NCBI RefSeq assembly: GCF_036408795.1
Contig: NZ_JAZGJP010000002.1
Span: 186,001-250,000, forward strand
Length of the DNA stretch: 64,000 nucleotides
Direction: 5' to 3'
Source of the DNA: Olsenella_L kribbiana
GTDB lineage: Bacteria > Actinomycetota > Coriobacteriia > Coriobacteriales > Atopobiaceae
Shown here piece after piece: positions 1 to 8,319 of the stretch. The number at the start of each line of letters is the position of its first letter. Within the stretch, counting starts at the first letter, position 1. Both the position numbers and the translations under genes were made by a program. The notes under the pieces are model-generated. The model was not told where the DNA came from. It did no database searches and saw only the letters and a list, made by a program, of their open reading frames with translations.

Positions 1-1
1 C

Positions 2-856
2 GACCTCCTGATTGCCGTGGGCTGCCGCTTCTCCGACCGTGTGGCACTCCAGCCTTCCTCCTTTGCAAGCCAGGCCAAGATCGTCCAGGTCGACATCGAC
101 TCGACGGAGATCGGCAAGAACGTGCGCTGCGACCACTATGTGCTCGGCGATGCGAAGCGCGTGCTCGAGCTCCTGAACGAGATGGTCCCGCAGCAGAGCC
201 ACAAGGTCTGGAAGGAGTTCGTATTCTCGTTCCCGACGGAGACCCAGTACGAAGAGGGCGGAGACCACCTGACGCCGAAGCAGATCGACGACACGATTGC
301 GCGCCTGTGCCCCGAAGACACGATGGTCGCCACGGACGTGGGCCAGCACCAGATGTGGGCCATCCAGCATATGCACTACTCCTATCCCGGACAGCTCATC
401 ACATCGGGCGGCTTCGGTGCCATGGGGTTCGGCCTCGGCGCTGCCATCGGTGCCCAGGTTGGCAACCCCGACAAGCGCGTCGTGCATATCACGGGCGATG
501 GCTCGTTCCGCATGAACTGCATCGAGCTTGCAACTGTCGAGCACTACCACCTGCCGATCATCTCGGTCGTCTTCGACAACACCGTCCTCGGCATGGTCCA
601 TCAGTGGCAGACGCTGATCTATGACCAGCACTACTCCGAGACGACGCTCGACAGAGGACCTGACTGGGTGAAGCTCGCCGAGGCCTACCGCCTTCCCGGC
701 TGGCGCGTGAGCACGGTCACGGAGCTCGAAGACGCGCTCCAGAAAGCCCTCGATGGCGGCACCGGTGCGGTCATCGACTGCGTCCTCGATCCCGACGAGA
801 TGGTCCGCCCGATGGTTCCGGCAGGCCAGCACATCACGAACTTCCTTGCCATCTAA
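2..856 (+). CDS. ilvB: Acetolactate synthase large subunit, 3' part (5' end outside window)
   Basis: This is the C-terminal 284 residues of acetolactate (acetohydroxyacid) synthase, the ThDP- and FAD-dependent enzyme that condenses pyruvate with pyruvate or 2-oxobutyrate at the first common step of valine, leucine and isoleucine synthesis. The frame is open from base 2. The ThDP pyrophosphate motif is visible as GDGSFRMN followed about 25 residues later by FDN, with the QHQMWA and GGFGAMGFGLGAAIG segments typical of the family. About half of a usual 550-600 residue subunit is present. The next gene begins 10 bases after the stop, so it heads or sits inside the ilv/leu operon. The regulatory subunit ilvN and ilvC are not in the window. 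Confidence 0.95.
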   Translation, partial: DLLIAVGCRFSDRVALQPSSFASQAKIVQVDIDSTEIGKNVRCDHYVLGDAKRVLELLNEMVPQQSHKVWKEFVFSFPTETQYEEGGDHLTPKQIDDTIARLCPEDTMVATDVGQHQMWAIQHMHYSYPGQLITSGGFGAMGFGLGAAIGAQVGNPDKRVVHITGDGSFRMNCIELATVEHYHLPIISVVFDNTVLGMVHQWQTLIYDQHYSETTLDRGPDWVKLAEAYRLPGWRVSTVTELEDALQKALDGGTGAVIDCVLDPDEMVRPMVPAGQHITNFLAI

Positions 857-866
857 GGAGATGCCC

Positions 867-2066
867 ATGCTATCGCTCGACAAGATCTACCACGCAGCCT
901 ATGTCCTCAAGGGCGTCGCCAGAAAGACCGACCTCATCGCTGCTCCGCAGCTTGTGCCGGGACTCGACGAGCTCTATCTCAAGACAGAGAACCTCCAGGT
1001 CACCGGCTCCTTCAAGCTGAGGGGTGCCTACTACAAGATCTCGCAGCTGCCGAAGGAGGCGCTCGACAAGGGCATCATCGCCTGCTCTGCCGGAAACCAT
1101 GCCCAGGGCGTGGCCTTGGCTGCCACCCACATGGGCGTCAAGAGCATCGTCTGCATGCCTGACGGCGCGCCGATCATGAAGGTCGAGAACACCCGCCGCC
1201 TCGGTGCCGAGGTGAGGCTCGTTCCTGGCACCTACGACGATGCCCACGACGAGGCAGTGCGTCTCCAGGAGGAGACGGGCGCCACGTTCATCCATCCCTA
1301 CGACGACGAGGATGTCATCGCTGGCCAGGGCACGATCGGCCTCGAGATCATGGATACGCTCGACGATGTGGATGCCGTGATCGTGCCGGTCGGTGGCGGC
1401 GGCCTCATCTCCGGCGTCGCCTGTGCCGTCAAGAACCTGAAGCCGTCGTGCAAGGTCTACGGCGTCCAGGCCAAGGGCGCCTCTGCCATGGTCGATGCCT
1501 TCCATGCAGGCAAGTGGGGAGCATCCGATACGGCGGTCACGTTCGCCGACGGCATCGCCGTCAAGAACCCGGGCGATCTCACGTTCAAGATGGCGCAGAA
1601 GTACGTGGACGATATGGTCACGGTCTCAGACGACGAGATTGCAGCCGCAATCTTGAACCTCATGGAGCGCCAGAAGCTCGTGAGCGAAGGCGCAGGAGCT
1701 GCTCCTGTGGCTGCTGCCATGTTCGGTAAGCTACCGCTTCAGGGCAAGCGCACCGTCTGCGTCATCTCTGGCGGCAACATCGACGTGAACATCCTGTCCC
1801 GCGTCATCAACCGCGGCCTTGCCATGAGCGGCAGGAAGGCGACGCTTGCGATCAAGCTTACAGACAAGCCGGGCCAGCTCGAGCAGGTCTCCCGCATCAT
1901 CGCCTCGCTCGGCGCAAATGTGGTCTCGGTCGACTACGATCTGTCCGATCCGGACCTGCCGATCTCTGCCTGCACCCTGCGTGTCGGCATGGAGACCCGC
2001 GACCAGGCCCAGATCGATGCGATCAAGGAGCGCCTCGTCGACGAAGGCTTCCAGATTGTCGGCTAG
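867..2066 (+). CDS. ilvA: Threonine ammonia-lyase (threonine dehydratase) with ACT domain
   Basis: A 399-residue PLP enzyme that deaminates threonine to 2-oxobutyrate, the isoleucine precursor. The PLP lysine is K50 in TGSFKLRGA, the phosphate loop is VGGGGLISG near residue 175, and residues about 325-399 form one ACT domain (LAIKLTDKPGQLEQV). The length matches the short, single-ACT class rather than the 500-residue E. coli IlvA with two regulatory modules. ATG 867 was chosen because AGGAG (856-860) lies 6 bases upstream; an in-frame ATG at 861 is too close to that site. Its place between ilvB and ilvD argues for a biosynthetic role, although catabolic enzymes share this architecture. Confidence 0.93.
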   Translation: MLSLDKIYHAAYVLKGVARKTDLIAAPQLVPGLDELYLKTENLQVTGSFKLRGAYYKISQLPKEALDKGIIACSAGNHAQGVALAATHMGVKSIVCMPDGAPIMKVENTRRLGAEVRLVPGTYDDAHDEAVRLQEETGATFIHPYDDEDVIAGQGTIGLEIMDTLDDVDAVIVPVGGGGLISGVACAVKNLKPSCKVYGVQAKGASAMVDAFHAGKWGASDTAVTFADGIAVKNPGDLTFKMAQKYVDDMVTVSDDEIAAAILNLMERQKLVSEGAGAAPVAAAMFGKLPLQGKRTVCVISGGNIDVNILSRVINRGLAMSGRKATLAIKLTDKPGQLEQVSRIIASLGANVVSVDYDLSDPDLPISACTLRVGMETRDQAQIDAIKERLVDEGFQIVG

Positions 2067-2117
2067 CGCAAAACATGTTAAGGAAGGGCGCACCTGCGCC
2101 TGAGAGAGGATATCCCT

Positions 2118-3773
2118 ATGAAGAGCGACGCATTGAAGTTCGGGCCTGAAGCTGCGGCCCACCGTTCCCTCTACAACGCGCTCGGCTGGACCGAAGAAGA
2201 GATCAGGAAGCCCCTTGTCGGCATCGTCTCGTCCTACAACGAGATCGTGCCGGGACACATGAACATCGACAAGATCGTCGAGGCTGTCAAGATGGGTGTC
2301 GCCGAAGCAGGCGGCATGCCGGTGGTGTTTCCGGCCATCGCGGTCTGCGACGGCATCGCAATGGGACATGCGGGCATGAAGTACTCGCTCGTGACCCGCG
2401 ACCTCATCGCCGACTCCACGGAGTGCATGGCGCTCGCACATGGCTTCGATGCCCTTGTGATGGTCCCGAACTGCGACAAGAATGTCCCGGGCCTCCTCAT
2501 GGCAGCAGCGCGTCTCGATCTGCCTACGACCTTCGTCTCCGGCGGCCCCATGCTCGCAGGCCATATCGATGGCCACAAGACGAGCCTCTCCTCCATGTTC
2601 GAGGCCATGGGCGCCTACACGGCAGGAAAGATCGATGAGGACAAGCTTCATGAGTTCGAGTGCAAGGCATGCCCGACCTGCGGCTCCTGCTCTGGCATGT
2701 ACACGGCAAACTCGATGAACTGCCTCACTGAGGTCATCGGGATGGGCCTTCGTGGCAACGGCACGATCCCTGCTGTCTATTCCCGCCGCCTCCAGCTTGC
2801 CAAGCACGCCGGCATGACCGTCATGGAGCTCCTCAAGAAGGGCATCACCGCGAGGCAGATCATGACAAAGGAAGCGCTCATGAATGCGCTTACCGTGGAT
2901 ATGGCGCTCGGCTGCTCGACGAACACGATGCTCCACCTTCCTGCCATCGCCCATGAGTGCGGCGTCGACCTCTCGCTCGATATTGCAAACGAGATCTCTG
3001 CACGTACGCCGAACCTCTGCCACCTGGCACCGGCAGGCCCGACCTACATCGAGGATCTCGACGAGGCGGGCGGCATCTACGCTGTCATGTCCGAGCTTGC
3101 AGAGGCAGGTCTCATCGATACGTCCTGCCTTACCGTCACCGGCAAGACCGTCGCAGAGAACCTCGAGGGCGCCCGCGTCCTCGACCACGACGTGATCCGT
3201 CCGCTCGACAACCCGTTCTCCAAGACCGGTGGCATCGCCGTCCTTCATGGCAACCTTGCCCCTGAAGGCTCTGTCGTCAAACGCTCTGCTGTTGCTCCTG
3301 AGATGCTCGTGCACGAAGGGCCGGCACGTGTCTTCGAGAGCGAGGAAGAGGCGCAGGCTGCCATCGACGGCGGCAAGATCAATCCGGGCGATGTCGTCGT
3401 GATCCGCTACGAGGGTCCGAAGGGCGGCCCTGGCATGCGCGAGATGCTGACGCCGACCTCTGCCATCCAGGGCATGGGCCTCGGCTCCTCTGTCGCCCTC
3501 ATCACGGATGGCCGCTTCTCCGGCGCCACCCGCGGTGCCTGCATCGGCCATGTCTCGCCTGAGGCAGCCTCCGGCGGACCTATCGGCATCATCCAGGAAG
3601 GCGACATCATCTCGATCGATATCCCGAACTGCACGCTCGACCTCAAGATTTCCGATGAGGAGTTCGAGCGGCGCATGACAGCGTTCACGCCCAAGACGAA
3701 GCCGCTCTCTGGCTACCTCAGGCGCTACGCCCAGCTTGTCTCGAGCGGCGCCAAGGGTGCCGTCCTCAACTAG
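2118..3773 (+). CDS. ilvD: Dihydroxy-acid dehydratase
   Basis: A 551-residue Fe-S dehydratase that converts 2,3-dihydroxy-isovalerate and 2,3-dihydroxy-3-methylvalerate to the branched-chain 2-oxo acids. Cluster cysteines are visible at C119 (PNCDKNVPG) and in CPTCGSCSGMY (C188, C191). The N-terminal segment reads NEIVPGHMNI, without the extra cysteine of the TPCN type, so it resembles the oxygen-labile E. coli-like [4Fe-4S] form; that is inference. The start has an AGAGAGGA ribosome site 7-8 bases upstream. It follows ilvA by 51 bases that contain a short inverted repeat (GGCGCA/TGCGCC). Confidence 0.96.
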   Translation: MKSDALKFGPEAAAHRSLYNALGWTEEEIRKPLVGIVSSYNEIVPGHMNIDKIVEAVKMGVAEAGGMPVVFPAIAVCDGIAMGHAGMKYSLVTRDLIADSTECMALAHGFDALVMVPNCDKNVPGLLMAAARLDLPTTFVSGGPMLAGHIDGHKTSLSSMFEAMGAYTAGKIDEDKLHEFECKACPTCGSCSGMYTANSMNCLTEVIGMGLRGNGTIPAVYSRRLQLAKHAGMTVMELLKKGITARQIMTKEALMNALTVDMALGCSTNTMLHLPAIAHECGVDLSLDIANEISARTPNLCHLAPAGPTYIEDLDEAGGIYAVMSELAEAGLIDTSCLTVTGKTVAENLEGARVLDHDVIRPLDNPFSKTGGIAVLHGNLAPEGSVVKRSAVAPEMLVHEGPARVFESEEEAQAAIDGGKINPGDVVVIRYEGPKGGPGMREMLTPTSAIQGMGLGSSVALITDGRFSGATRGACIGHVSPEAASGGPIGIIQEGDIISIDIPNCTLDLKISDEEFERRMTAFTPKTKPLSGYLRRYAQLVSSGAKGAVLN

Positions 3774-3791
3774 GAAGCTGTGGTAGACGCA

Positions 3792-5054
3792 ATGAATGCA
3801 GAAAGGCTCATGAGCCTCTCGTTCTCGCTCGATACGCTCACGGTCTTCCGGAGCCTCGAAGAAGATCCTGTCATCGCGGCTCTGGGAGATGCGCTCCATA
3901 AGGCAGCGGCGCTCGCATCGGATGCGGAGGAAGGCAACAGCACTTCAGGCGATGCAATGGCGCTTGCCCGTGCCTATGCCACCTTCGTGGCAGCGCTCTT
4001 CGACTCCGAGGCGGAAGGCCTCGGGTCCTACATCTTGGACGCTACGGTCGACGACGAGAATGTGTATCTTCGGACCATCGGCGCCGGGAGGGTGCCTGGT
4101 GCCTCGCTTGCAGCTGCTGCCGAGGCAGAGCTCTCGGTCCTCCAGGAGCTTGCCGACCTCGAGCCCCAGGACTTCCTCGAGCTTCTGCCGGGAGCTGCAG
4201 ACCGTCTTCCTGCCTTCGATACGCAGAAGGTCGATATCGCAGGCACCTACCATGAGCGCATCGCGAACATCGGCAAGTATGGCTACGGCATGTATGCCCG
4301 CTACCATGTGTTCCGCGTGGATGCTCAGGGTCAGATCGTGCCGGTCAAGCATCCCGATCCGCAGAGGCTCGAAGATCTTGTCGACTACGAGCGCGAGAAG
4401 AAGGTCATCCTCGACAACACCCGCGCGCTCGTGAAGAGGCTTCCTGCTGCCAATATCCTCCTCACCGGAGATGCCGGCACAGGCAAGAGCTCGACCGTCA
4501 AGGCCGTCGCCAATGCGCTTGCGGGCGCGGGCGTGCGCATCCTCGAGGTCCGGAAGGAGCAGCTCCGCGACATTCCGGGCATCCTCGATACGCTCACGCA
4601 CAACCCCTGCACGTTCATCATCTTCATCGATGACCTCTCGTTCGCAGCAGACGACGACAACTTCGCAGCCTTGAAGGCAATCCTCGAGGGCTCGGTCTCG
4701 GCGAAGTCGTCCAATGTCGCGATCTATGCAACATCGAACCGCCGCCATCTCGTACGGGAGACGTTCAGCGAGCGCGAGGGCGATGAGGTGCATCTGAATG
4801 ACACGCTCCAGGAGATCGTGTCGCTCTCCGACCGCTTCGGCATCCATCTCTCGTTCACGAAGCCGAACAAGCAGACCTACCTCGATATCGTGCACAAGCT
4901 TGCCCAGGAGCGCGGCATTGCGCTCGACGAGCAGGAGCTCGACCTTGAAGCAGAACGTTTCGCGACGAGGCGCGGCGGCAGGTCGGCACGAGGTGCCCGC
5001 CAGTTTGTCGATTCGCTTCTCTCGAAAGAGGCCAGCTCTGAGGAGCAGGCATAA
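3792..5054 (+). CDS. DUF815-family AAA+ ATP-binding protein
   Basis: About 420 residues. The C-terminal half is a P-loop ATPase of the DUF815 type (PF05673): Walker A GDAGTGKSS near residue 226, Walker B FIIFIDDLSF near 275-284, then a sensor-like YATSNRRH. The N-terminal 200 residues (MSLSFSLDTLTVFRSL onward) match the helical region usual in this family, whose molecular job is not settled. The start is uncertain: GTG 3780, ATG 3792 and ATG 3810 are all in frame and none has ideal spacing to AGGAAG (3772-3777). It lies 18 bases after ilvD and 20 before leuC, so it is almost certainly cotranscribed with branched-chain amino-acid genes. Confidence 0.8.
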   Translation: MNAERLMSLSFSLDTLTVFRSLEEDPVIAALGDALHKAAALASDAEEGNSTSGDAMALARAYATFVAALFDSEAEGLGSYILDATVDDENVYLRTIGAGRVPGASLAAAAEAELSVLQELADLEPQDFLELLPGAADRLPAFDTQKVDIAGTYHERIANIGKYGYGMYARYHVFRVDAQGQIVPVKHPDPQRLEDLVDYEREKKVILDNTRALVKRLPAANILLTGDAGTGKSSTVKAVANALAGAGVRILEVRKEQLRDIPGILDTLTHNPCTFIIFIDDLSFAADDDNFAALKAILEGSVSAKSSNVAIYATSNRRHLVRETFSEREGDEVHLNDTLQEIVSLSDRFGIHLSFTKPNKQTYLDIVHKLAQERGIALDEQELDLEAERFATRRGGRSARGARQFVDSLLSKEASSEEQA

Positions 5055-5074
5055 GCCAGAAAGGAAGGCAGACC

Positions 5075-6340
5075 ATGCCACAGGGAATGACGATGGCAGA
5101 GAAGATCCTGGCCGCGCATGCCGGCCTCGACCGTGTCGTGCCAGGACAGCTCATCGAGTGCGACCTCGACGGCGTGCTCGCAAATGACATCACGGCACCG
5201 ATCGCGATCAAGACCGTGCGCGAGATCGGCGCCGGCATCTTCGATAGGACCAAGATCTTCCTCGTACCTGACCACTACAGCCCGAACAAGGACATCAAGA
5301 GCGCCGAGCAGACGAAGATCACGCGCGACTTCGCGCATGAGATGGGGATCACCCACTACTTCGAGCAGGGCTGCATGGGCATCGAGCATGCCCTGCTGCC
5401 CGAGAAGGGCATCGTCGGCCCGGGAGACCTCATCATCGGCGCCGACTCCCATACCTGCACCTACGGCGGCATCGGTGCCTTCTCGACAGGCGTCGGCTCT
5501 ACGGATGCCGGTGTCGGCATGGCAACAGGCAGGGCCTGGTTCAAGGTGCCTGAGACCATCCGCTTCGAGATCGAGGGCGAGCTTCCTGAAGGTGCCTCTG
5601 CCAAGGACATCATCCTCTACATCATCGGCCAGATCGGCGTCGACGGCGCGCTCTACTGCGCGATGGAGTTTGCTGGCTCCACGATCCGGAACCTCTCGGT
5701 CGAGGGCAGGCTCACGATTGCGAACATGGCCATCGAGGCAGGCGGCAAGGCTGGCCTCTTCGAGGTCGACGATATGGCACGTACCTGGCTCGAAGGCAGG
5801 ACGGAGCGCTCCTGGAAGGAATACCATGCAGACCCCGATGCCGCATACAAGCAGGTCATCAGGATCGATGCGAAGGATATCGTGCCGACGGTCTCCTGGC
5901 CGCATCTGCCCTCCAACACGCATCCTGTGGCAGAGTCCCGCCATATCGCGATCGACCAGGCGGTCATCGGCTCCTGCACGAACGGCCGCATCGAAGACAT
6001 GCGCGCAGCTGCAGCAGTCCTCAAGGGCCGCACGGTCAATTCGAACGTGCGCTGCATCGTGATTCCTGCCACGCAGGCCGTCTGGCTCCAGTGCGTGCAT
6101 GAAGGCCTCATGGACATCTTCATCAATGCCCACTGCGTCGTCTCGACCCCGACCTGCGGACCCTGCCTCGGCGGCTACATGGGCATCCTGGCAGCAGGGG
6201 AGCGCTGCGTCTCCTCGACGAACAGGAACTTCGTCGGCCGCATGGGAGACCCGACCTCAGAGGTCTACCTTGCAAGCCCCGCCGTCGCTGCAGCTTCTGC
6301 CGTCGCCGGCCACATCGCGCTGCCGTCCGATCTCGACTAG
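5075..6340 (+). CDS. leuC: 3-isopropylmalate dehydratase large subunit
   Basis: A 421-residue aconitase-superfamily subunit that isomerises 2-isopropylmalate to 3-isopropylmalate in leucine synthesis, working with LeuD. The [4Fe-4S] ligands appear as GSCTNGR and TPTCGPCLGG; GADSHTCTYGG and HYFEQG are also characteristic. The roughly 420-residue length and sequence style fit the archaeal/anaerobe LeuC-HacA branch rather than the 465-residue proteobacterial LeuC. AAGGAAGG (5061-5068) sits 6 bases before the ATG. It overlaps nothing and is followed 18 bases later by leuD. Confidence 0.94.
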   Translation: MPQGMTMAEKILAAHAGLDRVVPGQLIECDLDGVLANDITAPIAIKTVREIGAGIFDRTKIFLVPDHYSPNKDIKSAEQTKITRDFAHEMGITHYFEQGCMGIEHALLPEKGIVGPGDLIIGADSHTCTYGGIGAFSTGVGSTDAGVGMATGRAWFKVPETIRFEIEGELPEGASAKDIILYIIGQIGVDGALYCAMEFAGSTIRNLSVEGRLTIANMAIEAGGKAGLFEVDDMARTWLEGRTERSWKEYHADPDAAYKQVIRIDAKDIVPTVSWPHLPSNTHPVAESRHIAIDQAVIGSCTNGRIEDMRAAAAVLKGRTVNSNVRCIVIPATQAVWLQCVHEGLMDIFINAHCVVSTPTCGPCLGGYMGILAAGERCVSSTNRNFVGRMGDPTSEVYLASPAVAAASAVAGHIALPSDLD

Positions 6341-6358
6341 CCTGAAGGAGGCTCACCT

Positions 6359-6865
6359 ATGGAATTCGAAGGCACGGTCTTCCGCTACGGGCGCGACATC
6401 GACACTGATGTCATCATCCCTGCCCGCTACCTCAATACATCCGACCCGGCAGAGCTTGCAAAGCACTGCCTCGAGGACCTCGACACGACGTTCGTGAAGC
6501 GCGTGAAGCCGGGCGACATCATCGTCGCAGACGAGAACTTCGGCTGCGGCTCCTCGCGCGAGCATGCTCCTGTCGCTATCAAAGCCGCTGGCGTCTCTGT
6601 CGTCATTGCCAAGTCCTTTGCCCGCATCTTCTACCGCAATGCCATCAACATCGGCCTTCCGATCATGGAGTGCCCCGAGGCCTGCGATGCGATCTCTGAC
6701 GGCGATGTCGTGAAGGTCAATGCCGACACCGGCCTCATCACGGACGAGACGACGGGCAAGACCTTCCAGGCGCAGCCATTCCCGCCCTTCATCCAAGAGA
6801 TCATCAACGAGGGCGGCCTTGTCGCAAGGACGAAGAATCTGCTCGCCCAGAAGAAGGAGGCATAG
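6359..6865 (+). CDS. leuD: 3-isopropylmalate dehydratase small subunit
   Basis: A 168-residue swivel-domain partner of LeuC. The substrate-binding loop NFGCGSSREHAP is present, and the short form (about 165 residues) matches the archaeal-type LeuD expected with the adjacent LeuC. A GAAGGAGG site precedes the ATG. The last codons carry the AAGGAGG ribosome site of leuB, so the two genes are translationally close. Confidence 0.95.
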   Translation: MEFEGTVFRYGRDIDTDVIIPARYLNTSDPAELAKHCLEDLDTTFVKRVKPGDIIVADENFGCGSSREHAPVAIKAAGVSVVIAKSFARIFYRNAINIGLPIMECPEACDAISDGDVVKVNADTGLITDETTGKTFQAQPFPPFIQEIINEGGLVARTKNLLAQKKEA

Positions 6866-6868
6866 ACG

Positions 6869-8011
6869 ATGGGGAAGAAGACCTACCGTATCTGCACCCT
6901 GCCGGGTGACGGCATCGGCCCTGAGATCATGGCAGAGGCAAAGCGCCTCCTTGCGGCTATCGGCCAGGCAGAAGATGTCGAGTTCGTCTGCGAAGACCAT
7001 CTGATCGGCGGCGCTGCCATCGATGCGACGCGTGCGGCAGGCGAGCCCGTGAGCGCCCTTCCGCCCGAGACGCTCGACGCCGCCAAGGCGTCTGACGCGG
7101 TCCTTCTGGCAGCGGTCGGCGGCCCGAAGTGGAATGACACGACGCCTGGCGCTGTCCGCCCTGAACAGGGCCTTCTTGCCATCCGCAAGAATCTGGGGCT
7201 CTTCCTGAACCTGCGTCCGGTGCACATCTACAAGGCGCTCGCAGGAGCATCCACCCTTCGTCCTGAGTTCCTCGAAGGTGTCGATATCCTGATCGTCCGC
7301 GAGCTTACAGGCGGCCTCTACTTCGGCGAGCACAGGCGCGAGAAGGATGTCGCAGGTGCCGGCGTCGACGGCGCTTCAGGCGAGCGTGCGGTCGATACGA
7401 TGGAATACTCCGAGTACGAGATCGAGCGTGTCGTGCGCTGGGCCTATGAGGCTGCCAAGCGCCGCCGTGGCAAGGTCACGTCGGTCGACAAGGCCAACGT
7501 GCTCGAGACATCCCGTCTCTGGCGCGAAGTGAACCACAGGATGATGGACGAGTTCAAAGATGTCGAGGGCGGAGACATGCTCGTCGACAACTGCGCCATG
7601 CAGCTCGTCGCGAATCCTGCCCAGTTCGATGTCCTCGTGACCGAGAATACGTTCGGCGACATCCTCTCCGACGAGGCGTCGATGCTCACGGGCTCTCTTG
7701 GCATGCTTGCCTCCGCCTCTCTGGGCTCCGGCACGGCACTCTACGAGCCGAGCCATGGGTCTGCTCCTGACATCGCGGGCAAGGGCATCGCAAACCCGAT
7801 TGCACAGATGCTCTCGGTCGAGCTGATGCTTCGCTACAGCTTCCAGATGGACCACGCAGCGGATGCCGTGAAGGCAGCCGTCGAGGACGTGCTCGATGAA
7901 GGCTGGAGGACGCCTGACCTTGCAGACGAGATGACGCCTGAAGACAGGAAGCTCGGCACGCGCGACATGGGCACGAAGGTCATCGAGGCCTTCAAGCACG
8001 AGATTGCCTAG
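6869..8011 (+). CDS. leuB: 3-isopropylmalate dehydrogenase
   Basis: A 380-residue NAD-dependent beta-decarboxylating dehydrogenase that oxidises 3-isopropylmalate to 2-oxoisocaproate. Family marks are GDGIGPEIMAEA at the N terminus, LLAAVGGPKW, RELTGGLYFG and the C-terminal GSAPDIAGKGIANP. It is somewhat longer than the usual 350-360 residues. The start lies 3 bases after leuD with AAGGAGG (6854-6860) 8 bases upstream. It is the last gene of the operon; a strong terminator follows at 8038-8073. Confidence 0.95.
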   Translation: MGKKTYRICTLPGDGIGPEIMAEAKRLLAAIGQAEDVEFVCEDHLIGGAAIDATRAAGEPVSALPPETLDAAKASDAVLLAAVGGPKWNDTTPGAVRPEQGLLAIRKNLGLFLNLRPVHIYKALAGASTLRPEFLEGVDILIVRELTGGLYFGEHRREKDVAGAGVDGASGERAVDTMEYSEYEIERVVRWAYEAAKRRRGKVTSVDKANVLETSRLWREVNHRMMDEFKDVEGGDMLVDNCAMQLVANPAQFDVLVTENTFGDILSDEASMLTGSLGMLASASLGSGTALYEPSHGSAPDIAGKGIANPIAQMLSVELMLRYSFQMDHAADAVKAAVEDVLDEGWRTPDLADEMTPEDRKLGTRDMGTKVIEAFKHEIA

Positions 8012-8037
8012 CGCACCAGCATAGAAGCATGACCATC

Positions 8038-8073
8038 AAGGCACCTGTCCGGAAAGCCGGGCAGGTGCCTTTT
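8038..8073 (+). terminator. Rho-independent terminator of the ilv/leu operon
   Basis: Stem AAGGCACCTGTCC (8038-8050) pairs with GGGCAGGTGCCTT (8059-8071) with one G-U pair. The right arm runs into a short T run (8070-8073). Confidence 0.88.
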
Positions 8074-8319
8074 CCATGCAGGACCTATGCGTTCTGCTGC
8101 AGAACAGCCATCTGCCCTGCAATATGCTTCATTCACCGCAAATCGTAAGGCTCCTATGCTTCCGGCTGCTATGCTCAAGCTTCAGGCATGGCAGGCCGAC
8201 GAGGGGAAGCGCCGGCGTGCAGGCTCATGGCACAGGGGGCGGTGCGGAAAGCCGTCTTCCGGGGAAGGAGCTGCCGAGCGTGCCTCTGCCGTGCGGAAAG
8301 CACGAGGAGAGGAAACTGA
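8074..8319 (+). promoter_or_regulatory. Upstream region and structured leader of the hydrogenase operon
   Basis: No gene is recognised in these 246 bases between the leuB terminator and the hydrogenase operon. The last 100 bases are G-rich and can fold locally: CTTC/GAAG around CGGG near 8261-8272, and CGTGC-GGAAA-GCACG at about 8289-8303 just before the ribosome site. No known riboswitch consensus was matched and no clear -35/-10 pair is visible. Confidence 0.35.

Noticed and set aside
2067..2117. Terminator or attenuator between ilvA and ilvD
   Set aside because: GGCGCA/TGCGCC has only a 2-base gap and no T run, and operon continuity is expected.
1731..3899. A 722-codon open frame on the minus strand opposite ilvA/ilvD
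   Set aside because: Antisense shadow; composition rich in Arg/Asp/His repeats without any domain, while ilvD is unmistakable.
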